Part shown: piece by piece, positions 41,437-50,760 of the stretch
Layout: each line of letters starts with the position of its first letter
Numbering within the stretch: the stretch's first letter is position 1
Source of the DNA: Bacteroidota bacterium
GTDB lineage: Bacteria > Bacteroidota > Bacteroidia > B-17B0 > Aurantibacillaceae
NCBI GenBank assembly: GCA_021323535.1
Contig: JAJONO010000020.1
Coordinates: 1 to 64,000 of the forward strand
Direction of reading: 5' to 3'
DNA: 64,000 nucleotides
Made by a program: the position numbers and the translations under genes
The notes under the pieces: model-generated
Told to the model about the DNA's origin: nothing
The model's input: only the letters and a program-made list of their open reading frames with translations
The model's database searches: none

Positions 41437-41790
41437 TTAGTGTGCGTGTTCTGCTGCTTTATGAGTAGTATCAGCATGGTCATGTGATTCAGCTTTTACC
41501 GAATCCGCGGCTACCGCTGGAGTTGCGGCATGTTCCTCAGCATGAGATACATCTTTTGTTTCGTGACCGTTAGCGTCGTGGTGACCGTGGTCCCCTTTTT
41601 CACAAGCTTCCATACATTCTTTTGAGCAACCTTCTTTGCACTCGCATTTTCCGTGGTGACCATGTTTAGGATCACAAAGGCTCAATAACAAAAGCATTGC
41701 AATTAAAGTAACGGTGGCTAAAAGAAAAGGTACTGTAAATGATACAGGCTTTTGTCCTTCTGAATGATGATTATCGTGATGATTTCCCAT
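41437..41790 (-). CDS. His/Cys-rich single-pass membrane protein, probable metal binding
   Basis: The 117-residue protein has a cytosolic His-rich start (MGNHHDNHHSEGQ), one membrane helix (FLLATVTLIAMLLLLSLC) and an external tail. The tail has DPKHGHHGKCECKEGCSKEC, further HGHHDANGHE and a run of Ala/His/Asp ending AAEHAH. Six Cys and over twenty His suggest Zn, Cu or Ni binding or storage. I know no family name. It follows the T9SS gene at 41844 by 53 bases on the same strand, but seems independent in function. Confidence 0.75.
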   Translation of the reverse strand: MGNHHDNHHSEGQKPVSFTVPFLLATVTLIAMLLLLSLCDPKHGHHGKCECKEGCSKECMEACEKGDHGHHDANGHETKDVSHAEEHAATPAVAADSVKAESHDHADTTHKAAEHAH

Positions 41791-41843
41791 AATTTAATTT
41801 TTAACGGTGCTAAAATAAGAGAATAATTAATTTAAAAAAAATT

Positions 41844-42923
41844 TTATTCCTTAATAAATTTCAGGTGCATAAGCGATCCGTTTCCGCTGAGTTTCATCAC
41901 ATAAGGTCCTGGCTTAAGACCATCTACATCAACCGATGTCATTGAAATCTGTCCACCTCGAAGTTTCTGGCTTATGATCAGGCTCCCCTTTAGATCATAG
42001 ATTTCCACGACAACATCGCCTTCTTTTGTAGTATTAAAATGAAGTTTATCCTTAACCGGATTAGGATACACGATCATAGTATTTGTATTTTCATGTTCCT
42101 CCACTCCTTGTGGAACCGCAGGAATATCCCTGAATCGCGCCTGTGTTGGAGTAAAGGTGGTTCCATTACCTGTCAGGTTCCCTGTAATTTCGAGGTAAGG
42201 TATCTTAGATGTTGTATTTAACCATTGATAGCTTCTCTGGTGATTTGGAAATCCTACCGGAAAAGGCACAAAGGTATTTTTGATCGAATCCTGCGAGTAC
42301 TGCGTAGTTACCAGTCTCAGGCAAGGCGAGGTTCCGTATGGCGTTGTAATGGTTCCCCATCCATCCACCAAAGTAACCCTGTACCCGGTTTTAGAATATT
42401 TGATAGGGATCATAGTGTTACTGGCTGTAGAAAATTTAAATGTTGTACTGTCGTATTTGGGATACGTCATCGGAAAATGATACAGCTCATCTTTATCGCT
42501 GTAATAACTTGGTACAGGCACAGAACTAAAGGTGAGTCCTACCCCATCTGCAATGTAAGCGTTGACAGGACTCGTTTGTTTCTTATAATAATTGTAATAG
42601 TTGGTCATGGTTATTGGACCCGCTCCAAGAGTATCCGCTATTTTTTCACCGTATTCGTTGAACCCAAAAAAGAAAAAAGCATACGGCGTTTGAAGTGCTG
42701 ATTTAAAACTTCTAACACCCTGGCTGGTTCTTACAAGGGAGCTGAAGTTCCAGGTAAAACTGGCGCCGGTCTGGGTGTAATTTCCAAGCGAACTTAATTG
42801 TGCATTTGAATAACGAAGTGTGTCTCCGCTTCCAGGTAAGTTGGAACTGCTTAATGTTATGGGCTGCGCCATCAATGCAAATCCGGCAAATATGGAAGAG
42901 ATCAAAACGTAAATTTTATTCAT
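41844..42923 (-). CDS. Secreted protein with T9SS type A sorting domain
   Basis: The 359-residue protein has a signal peptide (KIYVLISSIFAGFALMAQ) and a beta-rich body (TGASFTWNFSSLVRTSQG). A C-terminal sorting domain in the last 80 residues reads TNTMIVYPNPVKDKLHF, VVVEIYDLKGSLIISQKL and LKPGPYVMKLSGNG. The YPNP motif and the GxYxM/V ending direct export through the type IX system and anchoring at the cell surface. The function of the body is not known. Confidence 0.88.
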   Translation of the reverse strand: MNKIYVLISSIFAGFALMAQPITLSSSNLPGSGDTLRYSNAQLSSLGNYTQTGASFTWNFSSLVRTSQGVRSFKSALQTPYAFFFFGFNEYGEKIADTLGAGPITMTNYYNYYKKQTSPVNAYIADGVGLTFSSVPVPSYYSDKDELYHFPMTYPKYDSTTFKFSTASNTMIPIKYSKTGYRVTLVDGWGTITTPYGTSPCLRLVTTQYSQDSIKNTFVPFPVGFPNHQRSYQWLNTTSKIPYLEITGNLTGNGTTFTPTQARFRDIPAVPQGVEEHENTNTMIVYPNPVKDKLHFNTTKEGDVVVEIYDLKGSLIISQKLRGGQISMTSVDVDGLKPGPYVMKLSGNGSLMHLKFIKE

Positions 42924-42992
42924 GAATGTGGTATTTTTGTGTAATATTAGTTACCGAAGATAATAAAAATCCGGTTGGACGTTATATAATAG

Positions 42993-44735
42993 TTGAGAAT
43001 CCTTATCAAATATCTTTTATCGCTGACATTTCTGTATTTAGCAGATGTCAGTTTTGCACAGAACGTGGCATTAAAGATCATTTCACCAACCAACAGCAAA
43101 GAAGTTACAACCCTTAATTACAAAAAGAATTTCGCAAGTAAGGACGCTGCTTATCGTGAAGTAACCAATGTTATTTTAGCCCTTCAGCAAAAAGGATTTC
43201 TTACCGCTTCAACAGATACGGTTATAGAAGACGGTCGAAACATGACAGCAAGTATCTCTGAGAACAAACGTTATAAATGGGCCAGTCTCAGGCTCGGAAA
43301 TCTTAATCCTTCATTGGCATCTAAGCTTGGCATTAGTGAAAAACTCTATTTCAACAAACCTTTTAAATATAAAGAAGTAGCCAGAAGCATTGAAAAAATA
43401 ATTGTGTGGTACGAAAACAATGGCTACCCTTTTGCCTCTGTGAGTCTCGACAGCATTGAAACCGGTGAGGATCAGATAAAGGCTGTTTTAAATATAGAGA
43501 AAAATAAATTATTTAAAATAGATTCTGTAACCATTGCCGGTAACGCCACGGTGAACCGTAAGTTTCTGAACCGTTATCTTTCCTTGAGAGAGAACATGCC
43601 GTATAACGAAGCCATTATCGCCTCCATTTCACAGAAAATAAAACAGCTTCCTTTTGTTTTCGAAAAACAGACACAGGTGGTTCGACTCACTGACAAAACC
43701 AACAAATTAATTTTATTTCTCGATAAAAAAAACGCGTCGCAATTCGATGGGATCATTGGTTTTCTACCTGATGCTAACACTAAAAAAACGGTAATAACTG
43801 GCGATGTAAAACTGAAAGTAGTAAATGGTATTTTTCATAATGGCGAAACATTTGATCTTGAATGGCGAAGACTTCAGTCTCAGACGCAGGATTTTAAAGG
43901 AAAAATTATTTATCCGTATTTATTCGGAACGCCGGTGGGAACAGATTACGCGCTTAAAATTTACAGGAGGGACACCACCTTCATTGATATTCATAATAAC
44001 ATTGGATTACAATATTATTTCAGCGGATTAAATTCACTGAAAGTATTTTACAAGCAAAGAAACAATAACCTTATCTCTACGTCAGGACTAAACTTCGTAA
44101 CAACACTTCCTGAATACGCCGATATAACCACTCAATCATATGGACTGGGGATATCGTTCGAAAAACTGAATTATCGTTTCAATCCGCATAAAGGAATAGC
44201 ATTGAATTTAAATGCTCAAACCGGCAACAGGGTTATAAAGAAAAACCCTAAAGTGAATGAACTTGCTTATACAAATCTCCTGTTACGGTCAACGCAATAC
44301 CAATTTGAAGGCGACCTCAGTGTTTATATTCAGCTTTACAGGAACAATGTGTTAAAAATGGCGGTGCAGGGTGCCTCTATTTTTGGAAACTCTACCATCT
44401 TCAGAAATGAGCTGTTTAGGATAGGCGGTCTTAAAACGTTACGGGGGTTTGATGAAGAAAGCATCTTCGCCTCCTCCTATGTTATCCCTACCCTGGAATA
44501 CCGTTTCTTATTCGCTCAAAACTCTAACATTGTCATTTTTACGGAAGGTGCCTGGTACGAAAACCTCAGTAATAACAGCTATCTCAAGGATACCCCTGTA
44601 AGTATTGGCGCGGGAATAAACTTTCAGACCAAGGCCGGAATTTTAAGTCTGAATTACGCTCTCGGAAATCAATTTGGTAATGGTTTTGACCCAAGAAGCG
44701 GTAAGATACATTTTGGATTAACGGCTTTGTTCTAA
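42993..44735 (+). CDS. BamA/TamA-like outer-membrane barrel protein (TTG start)
   Basis: The 580-residue protein starts at a TTG directly after two stop codons; no in-frame ATG precedes the signal peptide (YLLSLTFLYLADVSFAQ). Residues 60-260 look like two POTRA-like domains (KYKWASLRLGNLN, FKYKEVARSIEKIIVWYENN, FKIDSVTIAGNATVN). Residues 260-580 are a 16-strand barrel with the conserved GGLKTLRGFDEESI loop-6 (RGF) motif and a terminal aromatic residue (HFGLTALF). Such proteins insert or move proteins across the outer membrane. It may serve its T9SS-cargo neighbours, but this is inference. Confidence 0.8.
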   Translation: MRILIKYLLSLTFLYLADVSFAQNVALKIISPTNSKEVTTLNYKKNFASKDAAYREVTNVILALQQKGFLTASTDTVIEDGRNMTASISENKRYKWASLRLGNLNPSLASKLGISEKLYFNKPFKYKEVARSIEKIIVWYENNGYPFASVSLDSIETGEDQIKAVLNIEKNKLFKIDSVTIAGNATVNRKFLNRYLSLRENMPYNEAIIASISQKIKQLPFVFEKQTQVVRLTDKTNKLILFLDKKNASQFDGIIGFLPDANTKKTVITGDVKLKVVNGIFHNGETFDLEWRRLQSQTQDFKGKIIYPYLFGTPVGTDYALKIYRRDTTFIDIHNNIGLQYYFSGLNSLKVFYKQRNNNLISTSGLNFVTTLPEYADITTQSYGLGISFEKLNYRFNPHKGIALNLNAQTGNRVIKKNPKVNELAYTNLLLRSTQYQFEGDLSVYIQLYRNNVLKMAVQGASIFGNSTIFRNELFRIGGLKTLRGFDEESIFASSYVIPTLEYRFLFAQNSNIVIFTEGAWYENLSNNSYLKDTPVSIGAGINFQTKAGILSLNYALGNQFGNGFDPRSGKIHFGLTALF

Positions 44736-44756
44736 ACGATTAAAAGACTATATTCG
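44726..44756 (+). promoter_or_regulatory. Bacteroidota-type promoter of first choice-of-anchor B gene
   Basis: TTTG at 44726-44729, exactly 19 bases, TATATTCG at 44749-44756. The -33 element lies inside the end of the upstream barrel gene. Start codon at 44778. Confidence 0.7.
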
Positions 44757-44777
44757 TTAAACAAACCAGATTCTAAA

Positions 44778-46169
44778 ATGAAAAAAATTTTACTCGCTCT
44801 ATTTATCGTTATTACTGCTCTGTCAGAAGCGCAAACGTACCAGAAGTACAACATCAATTTAACCGGTCTTATTCACCCTAACCCCGGAAGTGGCAACCGC
44901 TACTCAGGCTGCTGGGGCTGGAAACAAACAAGTACCAATAAAGAATACGCGATTCTTGGCGGAAGTAACGGAACCTATTTTGTGGATGTTACTAACCCAT
45001 CTACACCAAGCGTGAGCGCTTATGTGCCGGGAAAAAGCAACTGTACCTGGAGAGAAATTAAAACCTATCAGAATTATTGTTACGTTATCAGCGACGATGG
45101 CGCGCCAAACCGTTTCCAGATCATTGATATGAGCACGCTTCCCTCAACTGTTACTGTTGTTCACGATGGTAAAAGTCTTTTTGAAAGAGGGCATGCCTGC
45201 TGGATCAACCAGGATAAATTCTACGTTGCCTCTGTTACCTATTCCAATACCGCGTTCTCATCAATGAACGTTTACAGTCTTGCCACGCCAACTGCGCCTG
45301 TTTTATTACGTAGCCTTGAACAGGATTATCCTTTCATTAATCACGTGCACGATATGTTTGTTGAGAATGACACTGTATTCGCTTCCTGCGGTTACCAGGG
45401 ATTATATCTTTTTAAATTCAATACCGCTACCAATACCTTTACGCAGATAGGATCGCACACTAACTACAGTGGCGGAAGTTACAATCACTCTGGCATGTGG
45501 ACCCAGGACCGCAAACATTTTCTATTTTGCGATGAGGTTCCTGCCGCTCAACCTATACGTTTTGTAAACATCCAGAACTTTGGAAACATACAACCCGTTC
45601 AATCTTTCATACCAAACAGCAATACAACTCCGCATAACCCTTACTTGATAGGAAACCAGTGGGCCATTGTATCGTGTTACCAGGATGGCCTTTACATTTA
45701 CGATATTTCTCAACCAGGCAATGCTGTTGTTTCGGGTTATTTCGACACGTATCCACAGGGCGGACAAAATACCGGAAATTACATAGGCAGTGCCTACTCC
45801 GGAAACTGGGGCGCTTATCCATGGTTACCAAGCGGAATTATACTTGCGCTTGACATGTATAACGGATTATTTATACTTGATGGTACTCCTGCATTCAGTA
45901 ATCCTGTTGGAGTTAAAAAGAATCTAGCAGAAGGAGAACTTAATGTGTATCCGAATCCGGCTTCAGCAAAAGTTGTTGTTCAGTACAATAGTTCATTCGA
46001 CTCGAAAGTGGTAATGAAAAACATGCTCGGACAAACTGTATTTGAAAAACAATTTACCGGAAATGTCAGTGAGGAAATTAATGTTCAGAACATAAAAAAC
46101 GGCTCGTACATTATGACCATTACTGAGAACGATCGCACTATTAACAAAAAATTATTAGTTACTCATTAA
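44778..46169 (+). CDS. Choice-of-anchor B propeller protein with T9SS tail (copy 1)
   Basis: The 463-residue protein has a signal peptide (KKILLALFIVITALSEAQ). Residues 20-375 form a beta-propeller of the choice-of-anchor B type: CWGWKQTSTNKEYAILGGSN, FVDVTNPSTPSVSAYVPG, TWREIKTYQNYCYVISDD, FQIIDMSTLP and NHVHDMFVENDTVFASCGYQ. The last 80 residues are a T9SS type A domain (LNVYPNPASAKVVVQYN ... GSYIMTITENDR). It is a surface protein of unknown ligand. First of three tandem paralogs (44778-49553). Confidence 0.88.
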   Translation: MKKILLALFIVITALSEAQTYQKYNINLTGLIHPNPGSGNRYSGCWGWKQTSTNKEYAILGGSNGTYFVDVTNPSTPSVSAYVPGKSNCTWREIKTYQNYCYVISDDGAPNRFQIIDMSTLPSTVTVVHDGKSLFERGHACWINQDKFYVASVTYSNTAFSSMNVYSLATPTAPVLLRSLEQDYPFINHVHDMFVENDTVFASCGYQGLYLFKFNTATNTFTQIGSHTNYSGGSYNHSGMWTQDRKHFLFCDEVPAAQPIRFVNIQNFGNIQPVQSFIPNSNTTPHNPYLIGNQWAIVSCYQDGLYIYDISQPGNAVVSGYFDTYPQGGQNTGNYIGSAYSGNWGAYPWLPSGIILALDMYNGLFILDGTPAFSNPVGVKKNLAEGELNVYPNPASAKVVVQYNSSFDSKVVMKNMLGQTVFEKQFTGNVSEEINVQNIKNGSYIMTITENDRTINKKLLVTH

Positions 46170-46212
46170 TTAACTCGTTTCACTTTTAAACAAGGCAGTT
46201 GACTTCAATCGC

Positions 46213-46242
46213 CTTGTTTACTCCACTGGAATATTAAATTTG
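46213..46242 (+). promoter_or_regulatory. Bacteroidota-type promoter of second choice-of-anchor B gene
   Basis: CTTG at 46213-46216, 18-base spacer and TAAATTTG at 46235-46242; start codon at 46260. The third paralog starts only 12 bases after the second ends, so it shares this promoter. Confidence 0.6.
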
Positions 46243-46259
46243 TTATACAACACATTCAA

Positions 46260-47678
46260 ATGAAAAAATTTCTACTTCTTATAGCCGGAATAGTATCAGC
46301 GCTTACTGTTTCAGCACAAACCTACCCAAGCCAGAATATTAGTTTGCTTAGTCTCATCCACCCCAATAACGGAAGCACCGGAATTGGTCCCGACGGAAGA
46401 AGATATGCCGGAGTATGGGGATGGAAGCAAACCAGCACCAACAAGGAATACGCCATTGCAGGCAGTAGCAGCGGAACTTATTTTATAGATGTTACCAATC
46501 CAGGCACTCCGAGCGTGAGCGCTTTTGTTCCTGGAAAAGCAGGTACCACCTGGAGAGAAATCAAAACCTATCAGAATTACTGCTATGTAGTGAGCGACGA
46601 TGCTTCTCCGAACAGGTTCCAGATCATTGATATGAGTACCTTACCAGCTACAGTAACTGTGGTTCATGACGGAACAAGTTTTTTTGAAAGAGGACACACC
46701 ATTTGGATTGATAATAATAAATTGTATGTTGGCTCAACAACCTATGCTGGCGGAAGTGGATTCTCTTCAATGAATGTTTACAGTTTAGCTACGCCAACAG
46801 CTCCTGTTCTGTTAAGAAGCCTTAACCAGGATTATAGTTTCATTAACCATGTTCATGATATGTATGTGAGAAACGACACCGTATTTGCTTCCTGCGGAAC
46901 ACAGGGTTTATATATTTTTAAACTGACCGCTTCAAATACGTTTACGCAAATTGGTTCTTATACAGGATACAGCCCTGGAAGCGCCTACAACCACTCGAGT
47001 TTTTTAACTGCCGATGCAAAACAACTTATTTTCTGCGACGAAGTTCCGGGTGCATTACCAATAAGAATTGTAGACGTTCAGAATTTCAGTAACATTCAAC
47101 CTGTTCAGCAATGGAATCCTCACCCGGGAACAACACCACACAATCCTTACATCATAGGAAACCAGTGGGCCATTGTTTCGTGTTACCAGGATGGTTTAAT
47201 GATCTATGACATGTCATGGCCAGGTAACGTTTATCTTTCTGGATTTTTTGACACATATCCACAAGGAGGATTTAACACCGGAAATTACAACGGCGCAGAT
47301 TATCGCGGAAACTGGGGAGCATATCCTTACCTGCCAAGTGGTATCATTATTGCAGGCGACATGCAAAACGGAATTTTTATTCTTGATCCTACAGCAGCCT
47401 ACAGCAATCCGGTTGGCGTGAAGAAAAACGCGGATACAAAAACAAATCTTATTTTCTATCCTAATCCAGCAAACGACAGAATTTCTCTTCATTACAATAG
47501 CACCAACTCATCAACAGTTGAAATCAGAAACGTAATGGGACAACTGGTATATGAGAAAAAATTCAATGGCATGATTCATGACTATGTAGACGTAAAAGAC
47601 CTTGCGAACGGAACCTACATGGTTACAATTATGGAGAACGATCAGACCCTGACTAAAAAACTAATCGTTAATCATTAA
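46260..47678 (+). CDS. Choice-of-anchor B propeller protein with T9SS tail (copy 2)
   Basis: The 472-residue protein aligns almost end to end with copy 1 (shared GVWGWKQTSTNKEYAIAGSS, TWREIKTYQNYCYVVSDD, FQIIDMSTLPATVTVVHDG, NHVHDMYVRNDTVFASCG) and has an extra loop GSTGIGPDGRRY early on. The signal peptide is KKFLLLIAGIVSALTVSAQ. The T9SS tail reads IFYPNPANDRISLHYN ... GTYMVTIMENDQ. Close similarity and the tandem order show local duplication. Function unknown beyond surface display. Confidence 0.88.
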   Translation: MKKFLLLIAGIVSALTVSAQTYPSQNISLLSLIHPNNGSTGIGPDGRRYAGVWGWKQTSTNKEYAIAGSSSGTYFIDVTNPGTPSVSAFVPGKAGTTWREIKTYQNYCYVVSDDASPNRFQIIDMSTLPATVTVVHDGTSFFERGHTIWIDNNKLYVGSTTYAGGSGFSSMNVYSLATPTAPVLLRSLNQDYSFINHVHDMYVRNDTVFASCGTQGLYIFKLTASNTFTQIGSYTGYSPGSAYNHSSFLTADAKQLIFCDEVPGALPIRIVDVQNFSNIQPVQQWNPHPGTTPHNPYIIGNQWAIVSCYQDGLMIYDMSWPGNVYLSGFFDTYPQGGFNTGNYNGADYRGNWGAYPYLPSGIIIAGDMQNGIFILDPTAAYSNPVGVKKNADTKTNLIFYPNPANDRISLHYNSTNSSTVEIRNVMGQLVYEKKFNGMIHDYVDVKDLANGTYMVTIMENDQTLTKKLIVNH

Positions 47679-47690
47679 TAAAAAACACCA

Positions 47691-49553
47691 ATGAAATTAA
47701 AATATATCCTCCTGCTTTTTACAACATTGCTTCTGGGAAAATTAAGTGCGCAAACTTACGCTGCAAACAATTTTACCATGATAAGCGTTATTAATCCTGA
47801 AACCGGGTTTAATGTATATGGCTCAAAATATTCGGCTTGCTGGGGCTGGTATCAATCCAGTCTTAATAAAGAGTATGCCATTGCCTGTTCTAAAAGTGGT
47901 ACGTATTGGGTAGATGTTACCAATCCTGCTACACCTACAGTTTCAGCATTTAAAGCAGGAACTTCCGGCAATGGAATGTGGCGCGAAGCAAAATCTTACC
48001 AGAATTACTGTTATGTTGTTTGCGACGACGGAAGCTCTACAGGTTTTCAGATCTTTGATATGAGTCCGCTCCCTAGTACAGTAACCACGGTTCACAACAG
48101 CAATTTTTATTTTAAAAGAGGGCACGCTGCCTGGGTGGATGGAAATAAACTTTACGTTTCGGGAATAACATACAGCAACAATACTACCAGCAGCATGAAC
48201 GTTTATAGCCTTGCTACTCCTACTGCACCCGTTCTTCTTCGTCAGTTAAAACAGGATTACAACTTTATTACCAATGTTCATGATATGTTTGTTCGCAACG
48301 ATACAGTTTATGCTCATTGCGGAAACCAGGGTATGTATGTATTTAAATTCAACACCGGCACAAATACATTTACACAACTTGGATCATTAACAACCTATTC
48401 GGGATCGGGATATAATCACAGTAGCGCATTAACGCCAAACGGACAAACACTCGTGTTTACAGACGAAGTGCCGGATGGGTTGCCTATAAAAGTTGCCGAC
48501 GTTAGTAATCTTGGCAATATACAAGTTCTCGCAATCACCAATCAATTCCCGCAAACAACTCCACACAATCCATTCATGGTTAGCAACTCGCTTTGCTTTA
48601 TGAGCAGTTACCAGGATGGAACACAGCTTTATAATATTTCAACACCATCGGTTCCTGTTCTTGCTGGATATTTTGATACGTATTACCAGGGTGGAGGAAA
48701 TAATAATAACTGGTCGGGTGACGATTATCAGGGACAATGGGGTATGTATCCTTTCTTCCCCAGTAAAAATATTTTTGCACTGGATCAGAAGAACGGAATT
48801 TTTATGTTGAAGTCTCATTTGTATCAGAATCCACAAGCTACATTTAATGTTGCAGCTTCGGGATGTGCAGGAACTGCAATCAACATGGTAAACACAAGTA
48901 CCGCTTCTACAATTTATAACTGGTCGTTTCCCGGAGGAACTCCTGCTACATCTACAGCAACCAATCCAAGTGTTACATACGCTACGGCTGGCATTTACAC
49001 CATTACATTACTTGCGGCTAACCTTACAACAACTACAGCGCAAATGACACAAACTATTATGGTTGGTGGAAATATGGCTGCTTCAGCAAATTCCTCAAGT
49101 GCATCTTGCGGAGGATGCCCTGATGGAAGCGCTACAGTAACAGTAGGCGGTGGACTTTCGCCTTATACCTATTCCTGGTCTCCAGCAGCCGGAAGCGCCT
49201 CTGTGATTGGCAATCTTTCACAAGGCTGTTACACAGTATCCATTACTGATGCCGCTAATTGTACCAAAACAGCAACAACCTGTGTTGGCGTAATGCTTCC
49301 AACAGGCATTAAAACTGTTTCGGGAACTACAGCTTTATCGGTTTATCCTAATCCTGCAAAAAACAATGTAACCATTGAATATGCAACAACATTCGCTTAT
49401 ACATTGTTCAACCAGCTTGGACAAATTGTAAAAGCAAATAAAAACAACCTGGGAAAAACTTTAGTTGATCTGTCGGAACTACCAAAAGGACTTTATTTTA
49501 TTGAAGTACAATCAGGCAAAGAAAAACTAAGGAAGAAACTCATTATTGAGTAG
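47691..49553 (+). CDS. Choice-of-anchor B propeller with PKD and SprB-type modules and T9SS tail (copy 3)
   Basis: The 620-residue protein has a signal peptide (KLKYILLLFTTLLLGKLSAQ) and a propeller homologous to copies 1 and 2 (CWGWYQSSLNKEYAIACSKS, NVHDMFVRNDTVYAHCG). It then carries added modules: a PKD-like domain (NWSFPGGTPATSTATNPSVT, residues about 385-460), a SprB-like repeat (SPYTYSWSPAAGSASVIGNL then GCYTVSITDAANC, 470-535), and the T9SS tail (SVYPNPAKNNVTIEY). It is the largest and most diverged of the three. Transcribed with copy 2 (12-bp gap). Confidence 0.88.
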   Translation: MKLKYILLLFTTLLLGKLSAQTYAANNFTMISVINPETGFNVYGSKYSACWGWYQSSLNKEYAIACSKSGTYWVDVTNPATPTVSAFKAGTSGNGMWREAKSYQNYCYVVCDDGSSTGFQIFDMSPLPSTVTTVHNSNFYFKRGHAAWVDGNKLYVSGITYSNNTTSSMNVYSLATPTAPVLLRQLKQDYNFITNVHDMFVRNDTVYAHCGNQGMYVFKFNTGTNTFTQLGSLTTYSGSGYNHSSALTPNGQTLVFTDEVPDGLPIKVADVSNLGNIQVLAITNQFPQTTPHNPFMVSNSLCFMSSYQDGTQLYNISTPSVPVLAGYFDTYYQGGGNNNNWSGDDYQGQWGMYPFFPSKNIFALDQKNGIFMLKSHLYQNPQATFNVAASGCAGTAINMVNTSTASTIYNWSFPGGTPATSTATNPSVTYATAGIYTITLLAANLTTTTAQMTQTIMVGGNMAASANSSSASCGGCPDGSATVTVGGGLSPYTYSWSPAAGSASVIGNLSQGCYTVSITDAANCTKTATTCVGVMLPTGIKTVSGTTALSVYPNPAKNNVTIEYATTFAYTLFNQLGQIVKANKNNLGKTLVDLSELPKGLYFIEVQSGKEKLRKKLIIE

Positions 49554-49583
49554 ATTTGTAACCTAATTTCTTTTTAATCTTTT

Positions 49584-50753
49584 ATGTTGAACAAAAATTC
49601 TGTTATTGGCGTTATTGGAAGTGGCGCCATGGGATCGGGCATTGCACAGGTTGCTGCCACTGCGGGACACTCTGTATTTGTTTACGATAACAACGAATCT
49701 TCTCTTGATAAAGCAGAAAGCAATTTAAAAACTTCGCTGCAGAAATTAGTCGAGAAACAAAAAATTACTGTCGATCAGCAAAACGATATTCTAAAGAACA
49801 TTCAATTTGTAAAAGGTTTGAACCAATTATCGGATTGCGATCTTGTGATTGAAGCCATTGTAGAAAATCTGGAAATCAAAAAGAAATTATTTCATGAAAT
49901 TGAAAAGATTCTTAAGCCCGGGTCGGTTCTTGCTTCCAATACGTCTTCACTTTCTATAACATCTATTGCAGCCGCCTGCGAAAAACCTCAGAATGTTATC
50001 GGAATACATTTTTTCAATCCTGCCACATTGATGCCACTCGTTGAAATTATTCCTGGCGTTGCAACCGATCCTCAAATTACCGATGCCTGTAAATCTTTAA
50101 TTGATTCCTGGAAAAAAATAACAGTAATCGTAAAAGATACTCCGGGCTTTATAGTGAATCGTGTGGCTCGTCCGTTTTACAGCGAAGCATTACGTATTTA
50201 CGAAGAAGGTATTGCCGATATGGCCACCATTGATTGGGCCATGAAAGAAATTGGCGGATTTAAAATGGGTCCCTTTGAATTGATGGATCTTATTGGCCAC
50301 GATGTAAATTATGTTGTAACTGAAACTGTGTGGAAACAATTTTATTACGATCCTAAATTCAAACCCGCTTTATCTCAGAAACGTTTACTGGAAGGTGGCT
50401 TTTTAGGAAGAAAAACGGGAAGAGGGTTTTACAACTACGCTCCCGAAACAAAATTGCCTGAACCTTTAAAAGACGCTACACTCGGAAATATTATCTTCAA
50501 ACGCATTCTTGTCATGCTCATTAACGAAGCAGCGGATACTTTATATCTAAGAGTAGCATCGCGCGATGATATTGATATGGCCATGACCAAAGGCGTAAAT
50601 TACCCGAAAGGATTATTAAAATGGTGCGACGAGATTGGCGTTGACAGTGTTATTAAAGACCTAAACGGTTTACGCGATTTTTACGAAGAGGATCGTTATC
50701 GAATTAGTCCAATGTTAAAGCAGAGCTTTATTCTGAAGAGAAAATTTTATTGA
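49584..50753 (+). CDS. 3-hydroxyacyl-CoA dehydrogenase (3-hydroxybutyryl-CoA type)
   Basis: The enzyme oxidises 3-hydroxyacyl-CoA with NAD+ in fatty-acid or aromatic breakdown. The 389-residue protein has the Rossmann loop VIGSGAMGSGIAQVAATAGH, DCDLVIEAIVEN, LASNTSSLSIT and the catalytic His in GIHFFNPATLMPLVEII. GFIVNRVARPFYSEALRI and KMGPFELMDLIGHDVNY mark the first C-terminal helical domain, and a second copy follows (ILVMLINEAADTLYL). Two C-terminal domains make it longer than simple Hbd enzymes (about 285) and like the PaaH type. It ends seven bases from a convergent gene. Confidence 0.92.
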   Translation: MLNKNSVIGVIGSGAMGSGIAQVAATAGHSVFVYDNNESSLDKAESNLKTSLQKLVEKQKITVDQQNDILKNIQFVKGLNQLSDCDLVIEAIVENLEIKKKLFHEIEKILKPGSVLASNTSSLSITSIAAACEKPQNVIGIHFFNPATLMPLVEIIPGVATDPQITDACKSLIDSWKKITVIVKDTPGFIVNRVARPFYSEALRIYEEGIADMATIDWAMKEIGGFKMGPFELMDLIGHDVNYVVTETVWKQFYYDPKFKPALSQKRLLEGGFLGRKTGRGFYNYAPETKLPEPLKDATLGNIIFKRILVMLINEAADTLYLRVASRDDIDMAMTKGVNYPKGLLKWCDEIGVDSVIKDLNGLRDFYEEDRYRISPMLKQSFILKRKFY

Positions 50754-50760
50754 TCCACGA

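Noticed and set aside
42926-43117. 63-codon plus-strand ORF before the BamA-like gene
   Set aside because: Overlaps the signal-peptide region of the barrel gene in another frame and has no features of its own.
49551-49558. TAGATTTG before the 3-hydroxyacyl-CoA dehydrogenase gene as promoter
   Set aside because: Contains the stop codon of the upstream gene and has no -33 element at the right distance.
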